Shown: positions 1-9,002 of the stretch, piece after piece
How positions within the stretch are numbered: the stretch's first letter is position 1
How the letters are laid out: each line of letters opens with the position of its first letter
Source of the DNA: an uncultured Collinsella sp.
GTDB lineage: Bacteria; Actinomycetota; Coriobacteriia; Coriobacteriales; Coriobacteriaceae
DNA: 64,000 nucleotides
Reading direction: 5' to 3'
Assembly: GCA_958370785.1 (NCBI GenBank)
Contig: CATXKN010000005.1
Coordinates: 1-64,000, forward strand
Made by a program: the position numbers and the translations under genes
Notes under the pieces: model-generated
Seen by the model: the letters and a program-made list of their open reading frames with translations, nothing else
Database searches by the model: none
Told to the model about the DNA's origin: nothing

Positions 1-149
1 CGGCAAGGAGATATATTGCCAGACCGGAGGGCCCCCGCGGGCGGGAATCTGGGCGCACACATTTCCTACACACATAAGGACTCAGCTTACGTTTGCCGGC
101 CGTTCTCCACCACTCACCGAGGGTCTCTTTATAGTGAAGTGTCATATGG
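1..149. other. No gene recognised
   Basis: No convincing coding frame enters from the left edge. There is a GC-rich self-complementary stretch around 30-50 (CCCCCGC next to GGGCGGG) that could be the end of a structured RNA or a terminator, but the window cuts it off and I cannot name it. Confidence 0.3.
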
Positions 150-1550
150 CTAAAGCTGATAGGCTCCCTTAGCCAAGGCACAGCCGGCATCGAGCAACTC
201 ATCGCGCTCCTCCACCGAGAACCCCTCGGCGTATACGCGAACCACCGGTTCGGTCCCGCTGGGGCGAATCAGCAGCCAGGTGTCATCCTCGAATGCCAAA
301 CGTAAACCATCCATATGGCTTACAGCCTGCGGCGCCTTGCCGCAAATCGATTTGGGATTCATGCCAGGAAGCAGCGTTCGCAGCGATTCGGCGTCTTCGG
401 CCTCAAGGCGCAAATCGCGACGCCCATAGCTCGTCTTACCAAAACTGGCCTCGAGCTGATCGACCAAAACGCCCAAGGTCGCGCCCGTCTTTGCCATAAG
501 CTCACACAGAATCAGACAAGCAAGGATTCCATCGCGCTCGGGCATATGCGCGGCGATGCCGATACCGCCGGCCTCCTCGCCTCCCATGAGGACGCCGCCC
601 TTCTTCATCTCTGCGGCTATATATTTGAAACCGACCGGCTTAACGGTCACGCAACAGCCAAGCGCCTCAGCAATGCGACGCACGAGCGTCGAGCACGAGA
701 GATTGACGACGACACGCCCCTCCAAATTGCGGAATTGAACGAGGTCGCCCAAAACAAGCGCCATGATTTGATGCGGATGTATATATCTACCGCGTTCGTC
801 GACCGCGCCGATACGATCGGCATCGCCGTCGGTCACCAGACCCGCGCACGCCCCGTCCTCGACAACCGCACGCTCGCAAGCGTCCACCCATGGCTCAACA
901 GGGTCGGGGCAAATGTCCTCTTGATCGGACGACTGTCCGGCATGAATCTCGTGCACCTCGACGCCTAGCTCCCGCAGCAGGTCGGCAAGATATCCCTGAG
1001 CCGCGCCGCCCATGGGGTCAACTACCACACGCAGGTGAGCGGCTCGAATGGCCTCGGCATCGACAAACGATGCCACCGCCTGCATATAGTCAGGAATAAT
1101 ATCCGCGGTGCGATAGCGTTCCTCGATCCCCATCGGCTCGGGGGCTATGGTCTCTTCGAGCTCTTCGATGACATCCTGATTGGCCGTCGAGCCATCTCCC
1201 ATGCGTAGTTTAAGGCACAGATACCCCTGCGGATGATGGGACCCCGTCACCATGAGCGCACCGCAGGCCTCGCCGTCATACGCCGCCGCCCACGTAAGGG
1301 CGGGCGTCGGGACAGGCCGAGATGCGAGTACTGCGTCCAATCCGTGAGCCGCAAGCACGCCTGCCGCAAGCTCAGCGAACTCGCGCGCCTGCGGCCGGGT
1401 GTCGAACCCTATATATACTGTTTTGCCGGGATTGGTCTTTTGCCACAACTCGCCGACGGCATCGGCAATGCGGGCAACGTTGTCGGCGGTAAAGTCGTCG
1501 TCGACGCGGGCGCGCCAACCGTCAGTTCCAAAATGAATTATCGCGCACAC
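150..1550 (-). CDS. Phosphoglucomutase/phosphomannomutase family protein
   Basis: Alpha-D-phosphohexomutase, which interconverts sugar 1- and 6-phosphates in the cytoplasm for glycan precursor or glycogen metabolism. The four family loops are visible in order: the active-site phosphoserine loop VTGSHHP near residue 100, the metal-binding loop DGDADRIG, the sugar-binding loop GGEEAGGIG and the C-terminal phosphate-binding RPSGTEPVVRVY. Length (~466 aa) fits the family. I chose the GTG at 1550 because GAGGTG lies just upstream and the protein then begins VCAIIHFGTDGWRAR, the usual N-terminus. A longer open frame runs to 1634 but its extra residues are not family-like. Substrate (glucose or mannose phosphate) cannot be decided from sequence. 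Confidence 0.9.
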   Translation of the reverse strand: MCAIIHFGTDGWRARVDDDFTADNVARIADAVGELWQKTNPGKTVYIGFDTRPQAREFAELAAGVLAAHGLDAVLASRPVPTPALTWAAAYDGEACGALMVTGSHHPQGYLCLKLRMGDGSTANQDVIEELEETIAPEPMGIEERYRTADIIPDYMQAVASFVDAEAIRAAHLRVVVDPMGGAAQGYLADLLRELGVEVHEIHAGQSSDQEDICPDPVEPWVDACERAVVEDGACAGLVTDGDADRIGAVDERGRYIHPHQIMALVLGDLVQFRNLEGRVVVNLSCSTLVRRIAEALGCCVTVKPVGFKYIAAEMKKGGVLMGGEEAGGIGIAAHMPERDGILACLILCELMAKTGATLGVLVDQLEASFGKTSYGRRDLRLEAEDAESLRTLLPGMNPKSICGKAPQAVSHMDGLRLAFEDDTWLLIRPSGTEPVVRVYAEGFSVEERDELLDAGCALAKGAYQL

Positions 1551-1672
1551 GCGCAGACACCTCACAGTGTTTGGATCATGGTACGCATGAGGTATACCCG
1601 CAACGCTCGCCCAGCAACCTGTCAAAACCGGCATTCACCATTTGGGCAAATGCTAGCGACGATGTGCAGGCA

Positions 1673-1700
1673 ATAAAAAACCGCCCCGTATGGAGCGGTT
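1673..1700 (-). terminator. Intrinsic terminator
   Basis: On the minus strand AACCGCTCC pairs with GGGGCGGTT and is followed by a T-rich tract. It lies 8 bases past the stop of the homocysteine methyltransferase gene. Confidence 0.75.
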
Positions 1701-1707
1701 TCGACCT

Positions 1708-2601
1708 TTATATATCGAGCGCCTCGGCCATCGCCGCCGTGGTGATCGCCGTGGTTCCACAGCAACTGCCCACCATTGCGGCACCGGCATGCCTCCATTC
1801 GATGCAAGCGCGCGCGAAGGCTTCGGGGTTCTCGCGCCACACAGGGCCATCCTGAGTTTGGACCGGATCGCCCACGTTGGGACGTACCGTGACGGGCGTA
1901 GTCGCCGATGCAACCATCCTGGGCACTGCCACGTTCGCGGCCGCAAGTGAACAGCAGTTAACGCCAACCGAGTATGCGCCGTGCTTTTCGGCGTACAAAA
2001 CGGCAGCCTCGATGTTGAGGCCATCGCCTAGCAGGTCGCCTTTATCGTCAACGACAAAACTTACCAAAACAGGCATGCCGTCGGCGGCATCCTGGGCGCC
2101 GGCAAGTATGGGCTGCAAATTACGGATAGACGTCACCGTCTCGATCAGCAGACCGTCAACACCAGCATTGAGCAGGGCGTATGCCTGCTCTCGCGAAATG
2201 CCTCGGATTTCTCGATACTCGGCAGAGTCTTCGGCAAACCACTCAATGCCGATCGGGCCCATCGAGCCCAGCAGCAGCTGAGGGTGCGCCTGGCGTGCAT
2301 CGTCGACGGCACCGCGATTGACCTCAGCCACGGACGGCGTAATCTGATCTTGCTTGAGGGCATAGCTTGATGCCTGAAAGGTATTGGTAATGAGCACCTG
2401 CGCACCGGCGGCGACATACAGGCGATGGATACGAGAAACAGTCTGCGGCTCGGCAAGGTTCCAAAACGCCGGTGGGATGTCGGCGGCATCGTATTCACTC
2501 ATCAGCACGCTGCCCATGGGGCCCTGCGTCAACAGGGTCTCGCTCGACATGCGGCGCATAAGTTCCTCGCCGCCGGGACGGTTGTAATAACTCGTATCCA
2601 T
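1708..2601 (-). CDS. Homocysteine S-methyltransferase family protein
   Basis: Zinc-dependent methyltransferase domain (S_methyl_trans, as in MmuM and the N-terminus of MetH) that would methylate homocysteine to methionine. The zinc-ligand cysteines are visible as VGVNC in the middle and GSCCGTT near the C-terminus. The N-terminal QGPMGSVL corresponds to the DGAMGT motif of the family. Length (~297 aa) is that of a stand-alone enzyme with no folate or cobalamin domains. An alternative ATG at 2559 has a better Shine-Dalgarno (GAGGAAC) and keeps the whole domain. It starts 12 bases after the DtxR-family gene, so the two may be cotranscribed. The methyl donor (S-methylmethionine or another partner) is unknown. 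Confidence 0.85.
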   Translation of the reverse strand: MDTSYYNRPGGEELMRRMSSETLLTQGPMGSVLMSEYDAADIPPAFWNLAEPQTVSRIHRLYVAAGAQVLITNTFQASSYALKQDQITPSVAEVNRGAVDDARQAHPQLLLGSMGPIGIEWFAEDSAEYREIRGISREQAYALLNAGVDGLLIETVTSIRNLQPILAGAQDAADGMPVLVSFVVDDKGDLLGDGLNIEAAVLYAEKHGAYSVGVNCCSLAAANVAVPRMVASATTPVTVRPNVGDPVQTQDGPVWRENPEAFARACIEWRHAGAAMVGSCCGTTAITTAAMAEALDI

Positions 2602-2613
2602 ATATGTGTTTCG

Positions 2614-3036
2614 CTATTCCTCGACGCTGATTCCCTGTTTTTCGAGATAGGCGAGCCAGCGGCTCATCGTGTCCTCGGAAAGCGCATGTTCCATCATGCA
2701 CGCCTCGGAATCGGCCCGCTCAAAATCGACGCCGAGCTCCTGGACCAAAAACGTGCGGATAAGGCGATGACGGTACCAGATTGCCGTGCCGACCTCGCGA
2801 CCACGGTCGGTCAGGATGACCTTGCCGTAATGCGATTGCTCGACAAGCTCGGACGCCTTAAGCGCCGAAACCGCCTTATTGACCGATGCCTTGGAGACAC
2901 CAAGACGCTGCGCGATGTCGACCGATCGCACGCCATTGGTCTCCCCTTCTTCGTTTTCGATGCGAACCATGCACTCCAAGTAGTCTTCGTTCGCCACCGT
3001 TAGATGCAGCTCGCGCGAGCTATTTGTCGTATCCAT
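2614..3036 (-). CDS. DtxR/MntR-family metal-dependent regulator
   Basis: Cytoplasmic DNA-binding regulator of about 140 aa. It has the N-terminal winged helix (SVDIAQRLGVSKASVNKAV as recognition helix region, residues ~38-56) followed by the dimerisation/metal-binding part with RHRLIRTFL and CMMEHALSED, where His, Cys and Glu match the metal-ligand positions of the MntR/DtxR family. There is no SH3-like C-terminal domain, so it resembles MntR more than DtxR. It is divergent from pepT and a palindrome at 3091-3108 sits between them. Whether the metal is Mn or Fe cannot be told. Confidence 0.85.
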   Translation of the reverse strand: MDTTNSSRELHLTVANEDYLECMVRIENEEGETNGVRSVDIAQRLGVSKASVNKAVSALKASELVEQSHYGKVILTDRGREVGTAIWYRHRLIRTFLVQELGVDFERADSEACMMEHALSEDTMSRWLAYLEKQGISVEE

Positions 3037-3090
3037 GACCTTCCGTCCCTTCTGCTTTCAAAGGCTGATTCTACCCCATCCGCCCGTCGC

Positions 3091-3108
3091 GGTATGCTGT
3101 GGCATACC
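3091..3108. promoter_or_regulatory. Palindrome, possible operator
   Basis: GGTATGC-TGTG-GCATACC is a perfect inverted repeat in the spacer between the divergent DtxR-family gene and pepT. Its position suggests an operator for the neighbouring regulator. This is inference only. Confidence 0.4.
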
Positions 3109-3156
3109 GTGCTAGAGTTCTTGTTGCACACGACGACCAAGATTGGAGCGGTCTTT

Positions 3157-4404
3157 ATGGAAAACAACGCCACGAACCCCGACGTCCTTGAGCGCTTTTT
3201 GCGCTACGTCCAAATCAACACGCAATCCGAGGATGCAAACTGCGACCAGGTGCCTTCGAGCAACGTTCAGTTTGACCTTGCTAATGTGCTGGCCGAGGAG
3301 CTGCGCGAGCTCGGCGCGGCCGATGCCCATGTGACCGAGCATGCCTACGTCTGCGCGCATATTCCTGCGAGCGCGGGCGCGGAGGACAAGCCCGCCCTGG
3401 GTCTGATCGCACACCTCGACACCACCGAGGTTGCGCCGGGCGCCGGTGTGAAGCCACACATTGTGCACTACGAAGGCGGCGACCTGGTCTGCGGTACCGT
3501 TGACGGCAAGCCCGTGGCCATGAGCACCGCCAAGCTTCCCGCCCTGAACGACCTTGTGGGTGAGGACTTGGTCTGCAGTGACGGCACCACGCTGCTGGGC
3601 GCCGACGACAAGGCCGGTGTCGCCGAGATCATGGCGCTTGTCGCGCGTATCGCTCAGGACCCCTCGCTGCCCCACCCCGCACTCGGCATTTGTTTTTGCC
3701 CGGACGAAGAAATCGGTCACGGCGCCGAACTGTTGGACATCGAGGCCTTCGGCTGCAAGTACGCCTACACGGTCGACGGCGGTCCCATTGGCGAGCTGGA
3801 GTGGGAGTGCTTTAACGCCGCCGAGGCAACCGTTCACTTTGAGGGCCAGTCCATCCATCCCGGTGACGCCAAGGGCCGCATGGTCAACGCGGGCAATCTG
3901 TTCTGCGACTTTAACGCGCTGCTCCCTTATGCGCAGCGCCCGGAATACACCGAGGGCTACGAGGGCTTCTATCATCTTGAGGGCGTGTCTGCAACCGTCG
4001 ACCACGCTACGGCGCGCTATATCGTTCGCGACCACGACGCGGCAAAGTTCCAGCAGAAGCTCGCGTTGATTGATTCCGCCGCAGCCCTGCTCAACCAGCG
4101 CCTGGGCGATGAACGCGTGACGGTCGAGATCAAGCAGCAGTACCGCAACATGGCCGAGATCGTGCGTGACTACCCCGAGCTTATCGATGTCGCCAAGGAA
4201 GCCTACCTTGCCTGCGACATTGAGCCCCAGGTGCTTCCGATTCGCGGTGGTACCGACGGTGCGCAGCTGTCGTTCCGCGGCCTGCCCTGCCCCAACCTTT
4301 CCACAGGCGGCTACTGCTACCACGGCGTTAACGAGTTTGTCCCGGTCAGCTCGCTCGTCAAGATGACCGACGTCCTCCAGGAACTCGTCGCCCGCTTCGC
4401 GTAA
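3157..4404 (+). CDS. pepT: Peptidase T (tripeptidase)
   Basis: M20-family dizinc aminotripeptidase that removes the N-terminal residue from tripeptides in the cytoplasm. Metal and catalytic motifs are clear: LIAHLDTTEVAPG (first metal His, catalytic Asp), LLGADDKAGVA (bridging Asp), FCPDEEIGHGA (catalytic Glu pair), TVDGGPIGELE and the C-terminal GGTDGAQLSFRG with NLSTGGYCYHG. The ATG at 3157 has GGAG nine bases upstream and gives 415 aa, normal for PepT. A strong terminator follows directly. Confidence 0.95.
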   Translation: MENNATNPDVLERFLRYVQINTQSEDANCDQVPSSNVQFDLANVLAEELRELGAADAHVTEHAYVCAHIPASAGAEDKPALGLIAHLDTTEVAPGAGVKPHIVHYEGGDLVCGTVDGKPVAMSTAKLPALNDLVGEDLVCSDGTTLLGADDKAGVAEIMALVARIAQDPSLPHPALGICFCPDEEIGHGAELLDIEAFGCKYAYTVDGGPIGELEWECFNAAEATVHFEGQSIHPGDAKGRMVNAGNLFCDFNALLPYAQRPEYTEGYEGFYHLEGVSATVDHATARYIVRDHDAAKFQQKLALIDSAAALLNQRLGDERVTVEIKQQYRNMAEIVRDYPELIDVAKEAYLACDIEPQVLPIRGGTDGAQLSFRGLPCPNLSTGGYCYHGVNEFVPVSSLVKMTDVLQELVARFA

Positions 4405-4428
4405 GGAACTCGCATAATCTAGGTAAGC

Positions 4429-4469
4429 AAAATCGCCCCGTCCTCAAAACCGAGAACGGGGCGATTTTT
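4429..4469 (+). terminator. Bidirectional intrinsic terminator
   Basis: AAAATCGCCCCGT pairs with ACGGGGCGATTTTT around an 14-base loop. T-runs on both sides allow it to serve pepT on the plus strand and the leftward LCP gene on the minus strand. Confidence 0.85.
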
Positions 4470-4491
4470 GGTGCAAGGGGAGTAGTCAGCA

Positions 4492-4543
4492 TCGCAGGTT
4501 GAGCCAACGTCAGCGAACGCCGTTCGGCAAAACGGCGGAACTA
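4492..4543. repeat. Short derivative of the stop-abutting nested repeat
   Basis: It has the left end CAGGTTGAGC-N4-GTCAGCGAA shared with the element at 20109-20273, joined directly to a hairpin CGCCGTT/AACGGCG (4518-4537). The hairpin abuts the TAG stop of the leftward LCP gene. It looks like an internally deleted copy. Confidence 0.55.
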
Positions 4544-5767
4544 ATAAGAGGTCGACTCGTCGTAGTTGTCGGAACTGTAGTCCGAGGTACTCGAATCAGT
4601 CGAATCGCCCGAGTCTTCCGAGTCTTCCGAACTGACCGATGAGGTTGCGGTGCCGTTGGCGTAATCGTCGGACGTGTTGTTGTTCAGGTCGCCGATCGTA
4701 GAGCTGGAGCCATCGGACTGGCCCATGGTATTGGGGCCCTTGGGATCCTTGCCAGCGTCGACGCGCTCCATCATTTCCTTGAGCTCGTCCTCGTAGACAA
4801 AGACGTAGCTCACGCCATCAATCATGGTGCTGGCATCGGCATACGAAGGCAAGTTGGCCGAATAGATGCCGTCAACATCCATGCCGCGCATGGCATTGAC
4901 CGTAGAGACGATGTCCTGAACGCTCATATCGGTCACGAGCATGTCGGACAGCGAATTGACGAGGTCGAAGACCTTGGTGGCATCGAAGTTGTTGAGGATC
5001 TGGTTGGCGAGGGCGCCGAGCACCTGACGCTGGTGGCGCATGCGTGTGTAGTCGCCATCGGCATAGATGTAGCGGCAACGGGCATAGGTAAGGGCGGTCG
5101 CGCCATCCATGTGCTGCTGACCGGCGGTGATCTTAATGTCGAGATGCTCGGGGTCGTCGACATCGTCGGTTGCGTTAATGTCGATGCCGCCGACCGAATC
5201 GATGAGCGACTGCATGCCGTCGAAGCTGACCTCGGCATAGTGGGAAATCTGGACACCGCACAGCTCGTTGACCGCCTGGACCATGGCTTCGGCGCCGCCG
5301 TAGGTATGGCAGGCGTTGATCTTCATGGTCGAGCCGTTGTAGACGACCTTGGTGTCGCGCGGAATGGAGATGAGCGTCGCCTGTTTTTGCGTGGGGTCGA
5401 TACGCGCCAGGATAATCGAGTCGGCGCGGTATGTATCCTCGCCCGGGCGACCGTCAGTGCCAAGGAGTAGCACGTAGAACGGGTCCTTTGCCTCGTCGGT
5501 ATCAACCAGGATCTGGCGCAGGTTGTCGGTAATGACGTTGGAATCGCCGAGCTTGCCCATAATGGTGGCAAACCACAGGCCGGCGGCAGTCGTAGCGCTC
5601 AGCAGCACACCGAGCACAGCAATGAGCGCAACGCGGCGAACCGTATGGCCGCGACGGCGCTGACGGGCGCGCTCGGAATAGCGGGCAACGTTATCGCGGC
5701 TATAGATTTTTGCCTGAGCGCCGGTCGAAGGTCTTCGAGATTCCGTAATGGGCTTTTTCTTAAACAT
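4541..5767 (-). CDS. LytR-CpsA-Psr (LCP) family cell-wall polymer ligase
   Basis: Membrane-anchored enzyme that attaches undecaprenyl-linked glycopolymers to peptidoglycan. Residues ~1-45 are basic and cytoplasmic, a single membrane segment covers ~46-70, and the extracellular LCP domain follows. It contains the family signatures LLLGTDGR, RADSIILARIDP, LISIPRDT and YARCRY...RMRHQRQVL, with conserved Arg and Asp residues that bind the polyprenyl pyrophosphate. The C-terminal ~70 residues are a low-complexity Ser/Asp/Glu tail. ATG at 5767 is preferred (AGG seven bases upstream) over a TTG six bases earlier. It lies 12 bases after murA, so both are probably cotranscribed as envelope genes. Confidence 0.9.
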   Translation of the reverse strand: MFKKKPITESRRPSTGAQAKIYSRDNVARYSERARQRRRGHTVRRVALIAVLGVLLSATTAAGLWFATIMGKLGDSNVITDNLRQILVDTDEAKDPFYVLLLGTDGRPGEDTYRADSIILARIDPTQKQATLISIPRDTKVVYNGSTMKINACHTYGGAEAMVQAVNELCGVQISHYAEVSFDGMQSLIDSVGGIDINATDDVDDPEHLDIKITAGQQHMDGATALTYARCRYIYADGDYTRMRHQRQVLGALANQILNNFDATKVFDLVNSLSDMLVTDMSVQDIVSTVNAMRGMDVDGIYSANLPSYADASTMIDGVSYVFVYEDELKEMMERVDAGKDPKGPNTMGQSDGSSSTIGDLNNNTSDDYANGTATSSVSSEDSEDSGDSTDSSTSDYSSDNYDESTSY

Positions 5768-5779
5768 AGGCAACCTGCA

Positions 5780-7063
5780 TTAGTAGATGACGGGATCGGG
5801 AACAGTGGCGTGCTCGACATGAGCGCCAAGCGCCTGCAGCTTTTCGACAAACTGTTCGTAGCCGCGCTTAATGTGATGGATGGCCGAGACCTCGGTCGTA
5901 CCGTCGGCAATGAGGCCGGCAACGACGAGTGCCGCGCCACCACGAAGATCCGGTGAGGTTACCTGAGCGCCGGAGAAGCCCTTGACGCCGTGAATCATGG
6001 CGTGGTGGCTCTCGATGCGAATATCGGCACCCATGCGCACCAGCTCGGATGCAAACATAAAACGATTCTCGAAGATGTTCTCGGTGATAACGGAACTGCC
6101 GTCGGCCAGGGCGGAGAGCACCATGATCTGCGCCTGCATGTCCGTGGGGAAACCGGGGAACGGGAGCGTCTGGATATCGACCGGCTTGATGCGCTCGACG
6201 CGATTCACGTGGACGCCATCCTCGATGCGTTCGCAATCGATGCCCATGAGCTCCATCTTCTTGAGCACCATTCCCAAGTGGATGGGGCAAAAGCCTGTGA
6301 CGTCGACACCGCGGTCGTCTGCCATCAACGCACCGGCAACGATAAAGGTACCGGCCTCGATGCGGTCGCCCACCACGCGATGGGTAACGGGATGCAGCTC
6401 TTCCACGCCCTCGATGGTCACAACAGGCGTACCCGCGCCGACAATCTTGGCGCCCATCTCGTTAAGCATGTTGGCGAGATCGACGATCTCGGGCTCACGG
6501 GCGGCATTATCGATAACCGTAGTACCCTGCGCACGCACGGAGGCCATGATGAGGTTCTCGGTCGCACCGACGCTGGCGAACTCGAGCGTGACGGTGGTGC
6601 CACGCAGGCCCTGAGGCGCATTGGCGTTGATATAGCCGTGGGCGGTGTCGAACTCGACGCCCAAGGCCTCAAGACCCAAGATATGCATATCGATCTTGCG
6701 AGCGCCCAGGTTGCAGCCACCGGGCATGGCGATCTTGGCGCGATGGAAACGGCCCAGCAGGGGTCCCATCACGGCAGTGGAAGCGCGCATCTTGGCAACG
6801 AGCTCGTAGGGCGCCTCCCAAGAATCGACCTGGGAGGTATCGATCTCGAGCGTATGCTCGTCGAGAACATCGATCGTAGCGCCCATGCCCTTGAGCACCT
6901 TGCCCATCACGTGGACATCGGAAATATCAGGCACGTTCTGCAGCGTCGTCTTGCCCGGCGCCAGAAGCGTTGCCGCCATGAGTTTGAGCGCGGAGTTCTT
7001 GGCGCCCGAAACAGGCACGGAACCTCCGATGGCGTGGCCACCCTCAACGCGGATAATATCCAA
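5780..7063 (-). CDS. murA: UDP-N-acetylglucosamine 1-carboxyvinyltransferase
   Basis: First committed step of peptidoglycan synthesis: transfers enolpyruvate from PEP to UDP-GlcNAc. SGAKNSALK carries the conserved Lys22, and MPGGCNLGARKID carries the catalytic Cys at residue 117, which is the residue attacked by fosfomycin. Length (427 aa) is normal. It follows atpC after a terminator and precedes the LCP gene by 12 bases. Confidence 0.95.
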   Translation of the reverse strand: MDIIRVEGGHAIGGSVPVSGAKNSALKLMAATLLAPGKTTLQNVPDISDVHVMGKVLKGMGATIDVLDEHTLEIDTSQVDSWEAPYELVAKMRASTAVMGPLLGRFHRAKIAMPGGCNLGARKIDMHILGLEALGVEFDTAHGYINANAPQGLRGTTVTLEFASVGATENLIMASVRAQGTTVIDNAAREPEIVDLANMLNEMGAKIVGAGTPVVTIEGVEELHPVTHRVVGDRIEAGTFIVAGALMADDRGVDVTGFCPIHLGMVLKKMELMGIDCERIEDGVHVNRVERIKPVDIQTLPFPGFPTDMQAQIMVLSALADGSSVITENIFENRFMFASELVRMGADIRIESHHAMIHGVKGFSGAQVTSPDLRGGAALVVAGLIADGTTEVSAIHHIKRGYEQFVEKLQALGAHVEHATVPDPVIY

Positions 7064-7075
7064 GGTCTACCCTTT

Positions 7076-7115
7076 CAAAAAGCATGCCCGGGGTGGCTGG
7101 GCCATCCCGGGCATG
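7076..7115 (-). terminator. Terminator of the ATP synthase operon
   Basis: CATGCCCGGG pairs with CCCGGGCATG around a 13-base loop, followed on the minus strand by GCTTTTTG. It separates atpC from murA, although murA begins only 12 bases later, so partial read-through is possible. Confidence 0.75.
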
Positions 7116-7151
7116 ATGTGTTCGCAAATGGTCGAACGCTAAAGCGTTTGA

Positions 7152-7544
7152 CTATTGGGCAAGCTTGAGCTTACACCATGCGATTTCATTATAGAGGTAG
7201 GCGCGGCGTGCATCATCCTCCGACAAATTACCCAGCTTCTCTTCAAAACCTTGAATATCAGCTTTAACCTTGTCGGCGTCGACGGTCGCCAAATCGCAAG
7301 CGCGCTCGGCGAGGACGGTCACGACATCGTCCGCAACCTGGGCATAGCCGCCGGCCACGGCAAACGTGTGGTCGACAGTGCCCATGGCCTTATCGGAAAC
7401 GCGAACGTAACCGCGGTCGATCGTGCAGATTTCGCTGGAGTGAGCAGGCAGAACGCCAAACTCGCCATCCGTGGACGGAATCGACACAAACGCAGCGTCG
7501 CCCTCATAGGCGCAGCTCACGGGGCACACGATGCGGATACGCAT
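7152..7544 (-). CDS. atpC: ATP synthase epsilon subunit
   Basis: F1 central-stalk subunit that couples and regulates rotation. The N-terminal beta-sandwich includes the typical STDGEFGVLPAHS, and the C-terminal helical hairpin is KADIQGFEEKLG...AYLYNEIAWCKLKLA. 130 aa is normal. It is the last gene of the atp operon, 3 bases after atpD. Confidence 0.95.
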   Translation of the reverse strand: MRIRIVCPVSCAYEGDAAFVSIPSTDGEFGVLPAHSSEICTIDRGYVRVSDKAMGTVDHTFAVAGGYAQVADDVVTVLAERACDLATVDADKVKADIQGFEEKLGNLSEDDARRAYLYNEIAWCKLKLAQ

Positions 7545-7547
7545 AAC

Positions 7548-9002
7548 CTACTTCTCCCCCATCTTGCGGGCGCGCTCGCGCACGTCCTCAATCGTGGAAG
7601 CATAGCGGAACGCCTGCTCGGGCAGGTCATCGGCCTTACCGTCGACAATCTCGGCGAAGGAGCGGACGGTATCCTCGACGCGGACGTAGACACCGGGGTT
7701 GCCGGTGAACTTCTCGGCGACGTGGAAGGACTGGGAGAGGAACTGCTGGATCTTACGGGCACGGTTGACCGTAAGGCGCTGCTCCTCGGACAGCTCGTCC
7801 ATACCCAGAATGGCGATGATGTCCTGAAGGTCGGAGTACTCCTGCAGGAGCTCCTGGACCTTGACGGCGACACGGTAGTGCTCCTCGCCGACGATCGAGG
7901 GATCGAGGGCGTCGGAGGAAGACGCGAGCGGGTCGATGGCCGGGAACAGACCGAGCGACGAAATGCTACGCGAAAGAACCGTGGTGGCGTCGAGGTGCGT
8001 AAACGTCGTGGCAGGCGCCGGGTCGGTCAGGTCGTCTGCAGGGACGTAGACAGCCTGGACGGAGGTAATGGAACCCGTCTTGGTCGAGGTAATGCGCTCC
8101 TGGAGGTCACCCATCTCGGTAGCCAGCGTAGGCTGGTAACCGACGGCGGACGGCATACGACCCAGCAGTGCGGAAACCTCGGAACCGGCCTGGGAGAAGC
8201 GGAAGATGTTGTCGATGAACAGCAGAACGTCCTGGCCGCGATCGCGGAAGTACTCAGCGGTGGTAAGGCCGGCCAGACCGATGCGCAGACGCGCTCCAGG
8301 CGGCTCGTTCATCTGACCATAGACCAAGCAGGTCTTGTCGATAACGCCAGACTCGCTCATCTCGAGGAACAGGTCGGTGCCCTCACGAGTACGCTCGCCG
8401 ACACCGGTGAACACCGAGGTGCCGCCGTGCTCCTGGGCGAGGTTGTTGATGAGTTCCTGAATCAGAACGGTCTTCCCGACGCCGGCGCCGCCGAACAGAC
8501 CCGTTTTGCCGCCACGGATGTAGGGCTCGAGCAGGTCAACGGCCTTGATGCCGGTTTCGAAGATCTCGGTCTTGGTGGTGAGCTCGTCGAAGCGGGGCGC
8601 TGCGTGGTGGATGGGGTAGAACTCCTCCACCTCGGGCATGGGCTTACCGTCGACAGGCTTGCCCATGACGTTCCAAATGCGGCCGAGCGTCTTGGGGCCA
8701 ACGGGCATCTTCATGGGCTCACCGGTATCGGTGGCGGTGAGACCACGCTGCAGACCGTCGGTCGAGGACATGGCGACCGTGCGGACGACGCCGCCCGGAA
8801 GCTGGCTCTCGACCTCGAGGATCGTGCTCAGGTGACCGATCGGGGTCTCGGCCTCGACCGTGAGCGCGTTGTAGATCGGGGGCACCGCACCGTCAAACTT
8901 GACGTCGACGACAGGGCCGATGATACGCACGATGCGACCATCACCGGCAGTCGTCTTCTTGGTGGCTTCCTCGACCGCAAGCTTTACGGTGTTATTAGCC
9001 AT
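7548..9002 (-). CDS. atpD: ATP synthase beta subunit
   Basis: Catalytic F1 subunit. Walker A GGAGVGKTV (near residue 170), the catalytic Glu in GVGERTREG, the Walker B region VLLFIDNIFRFSQAGSE and the ALLGRMPSAVGYQPTL signature are all present. 484 aa. The start overlaps the atpG stop by a base, which suggests translational coupling. Confidence 0.97.
   Translation of the reverse strand: MANNTVKLAVEEATKKTTAGDGRIVRIIGPVVDVKFDGAVPPIYNALTVEAETPIGHLSTILEVESQLPGGVVRTVAMSSTDGLQRGLTATDTGEPMKMPVGPKTLGRIWNVMGKPVDGKPMPEVEEFYPIHHAAPRFDELTTKTEIFETGIKAVDLLEPYIRGGKTGLFGGAGVGKTVLIQELINNLAQEHGGTSVFTGVGERTREGTDLFLEMSESGVIDKTCLVYGQMNEPPGARLRIGLAGLTTAEYFRDRGQDVLLFIDNIFRFSQAGSEVSALLGRMPSAVGYQPTLATEMGDLQERITSTKTGSITSVQAVYVPADDLTDPAPATTFTHLDATTVLSRSISSLGLFPAIDPLASSSDALDPSIVGEEHYRVAVKVQELLQEYSDLQDIIAILGMDELSEEQRLTVNRARKIQQFLSQSFHVAEKFTGNPGVYVRVEDTVRSFAEIVDGKADDLPEQAFRYASTIEDVRERARKMGEK

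Noticed and set aside
2559..3156. Riboswitch upstream of the homocysteine methyltransferase
   Set aside because: The gene begins 12 bases after the DtxR-family gene, leaving no room, and no SAM or cobalamin riboswitch features are visible upstream of that gene.
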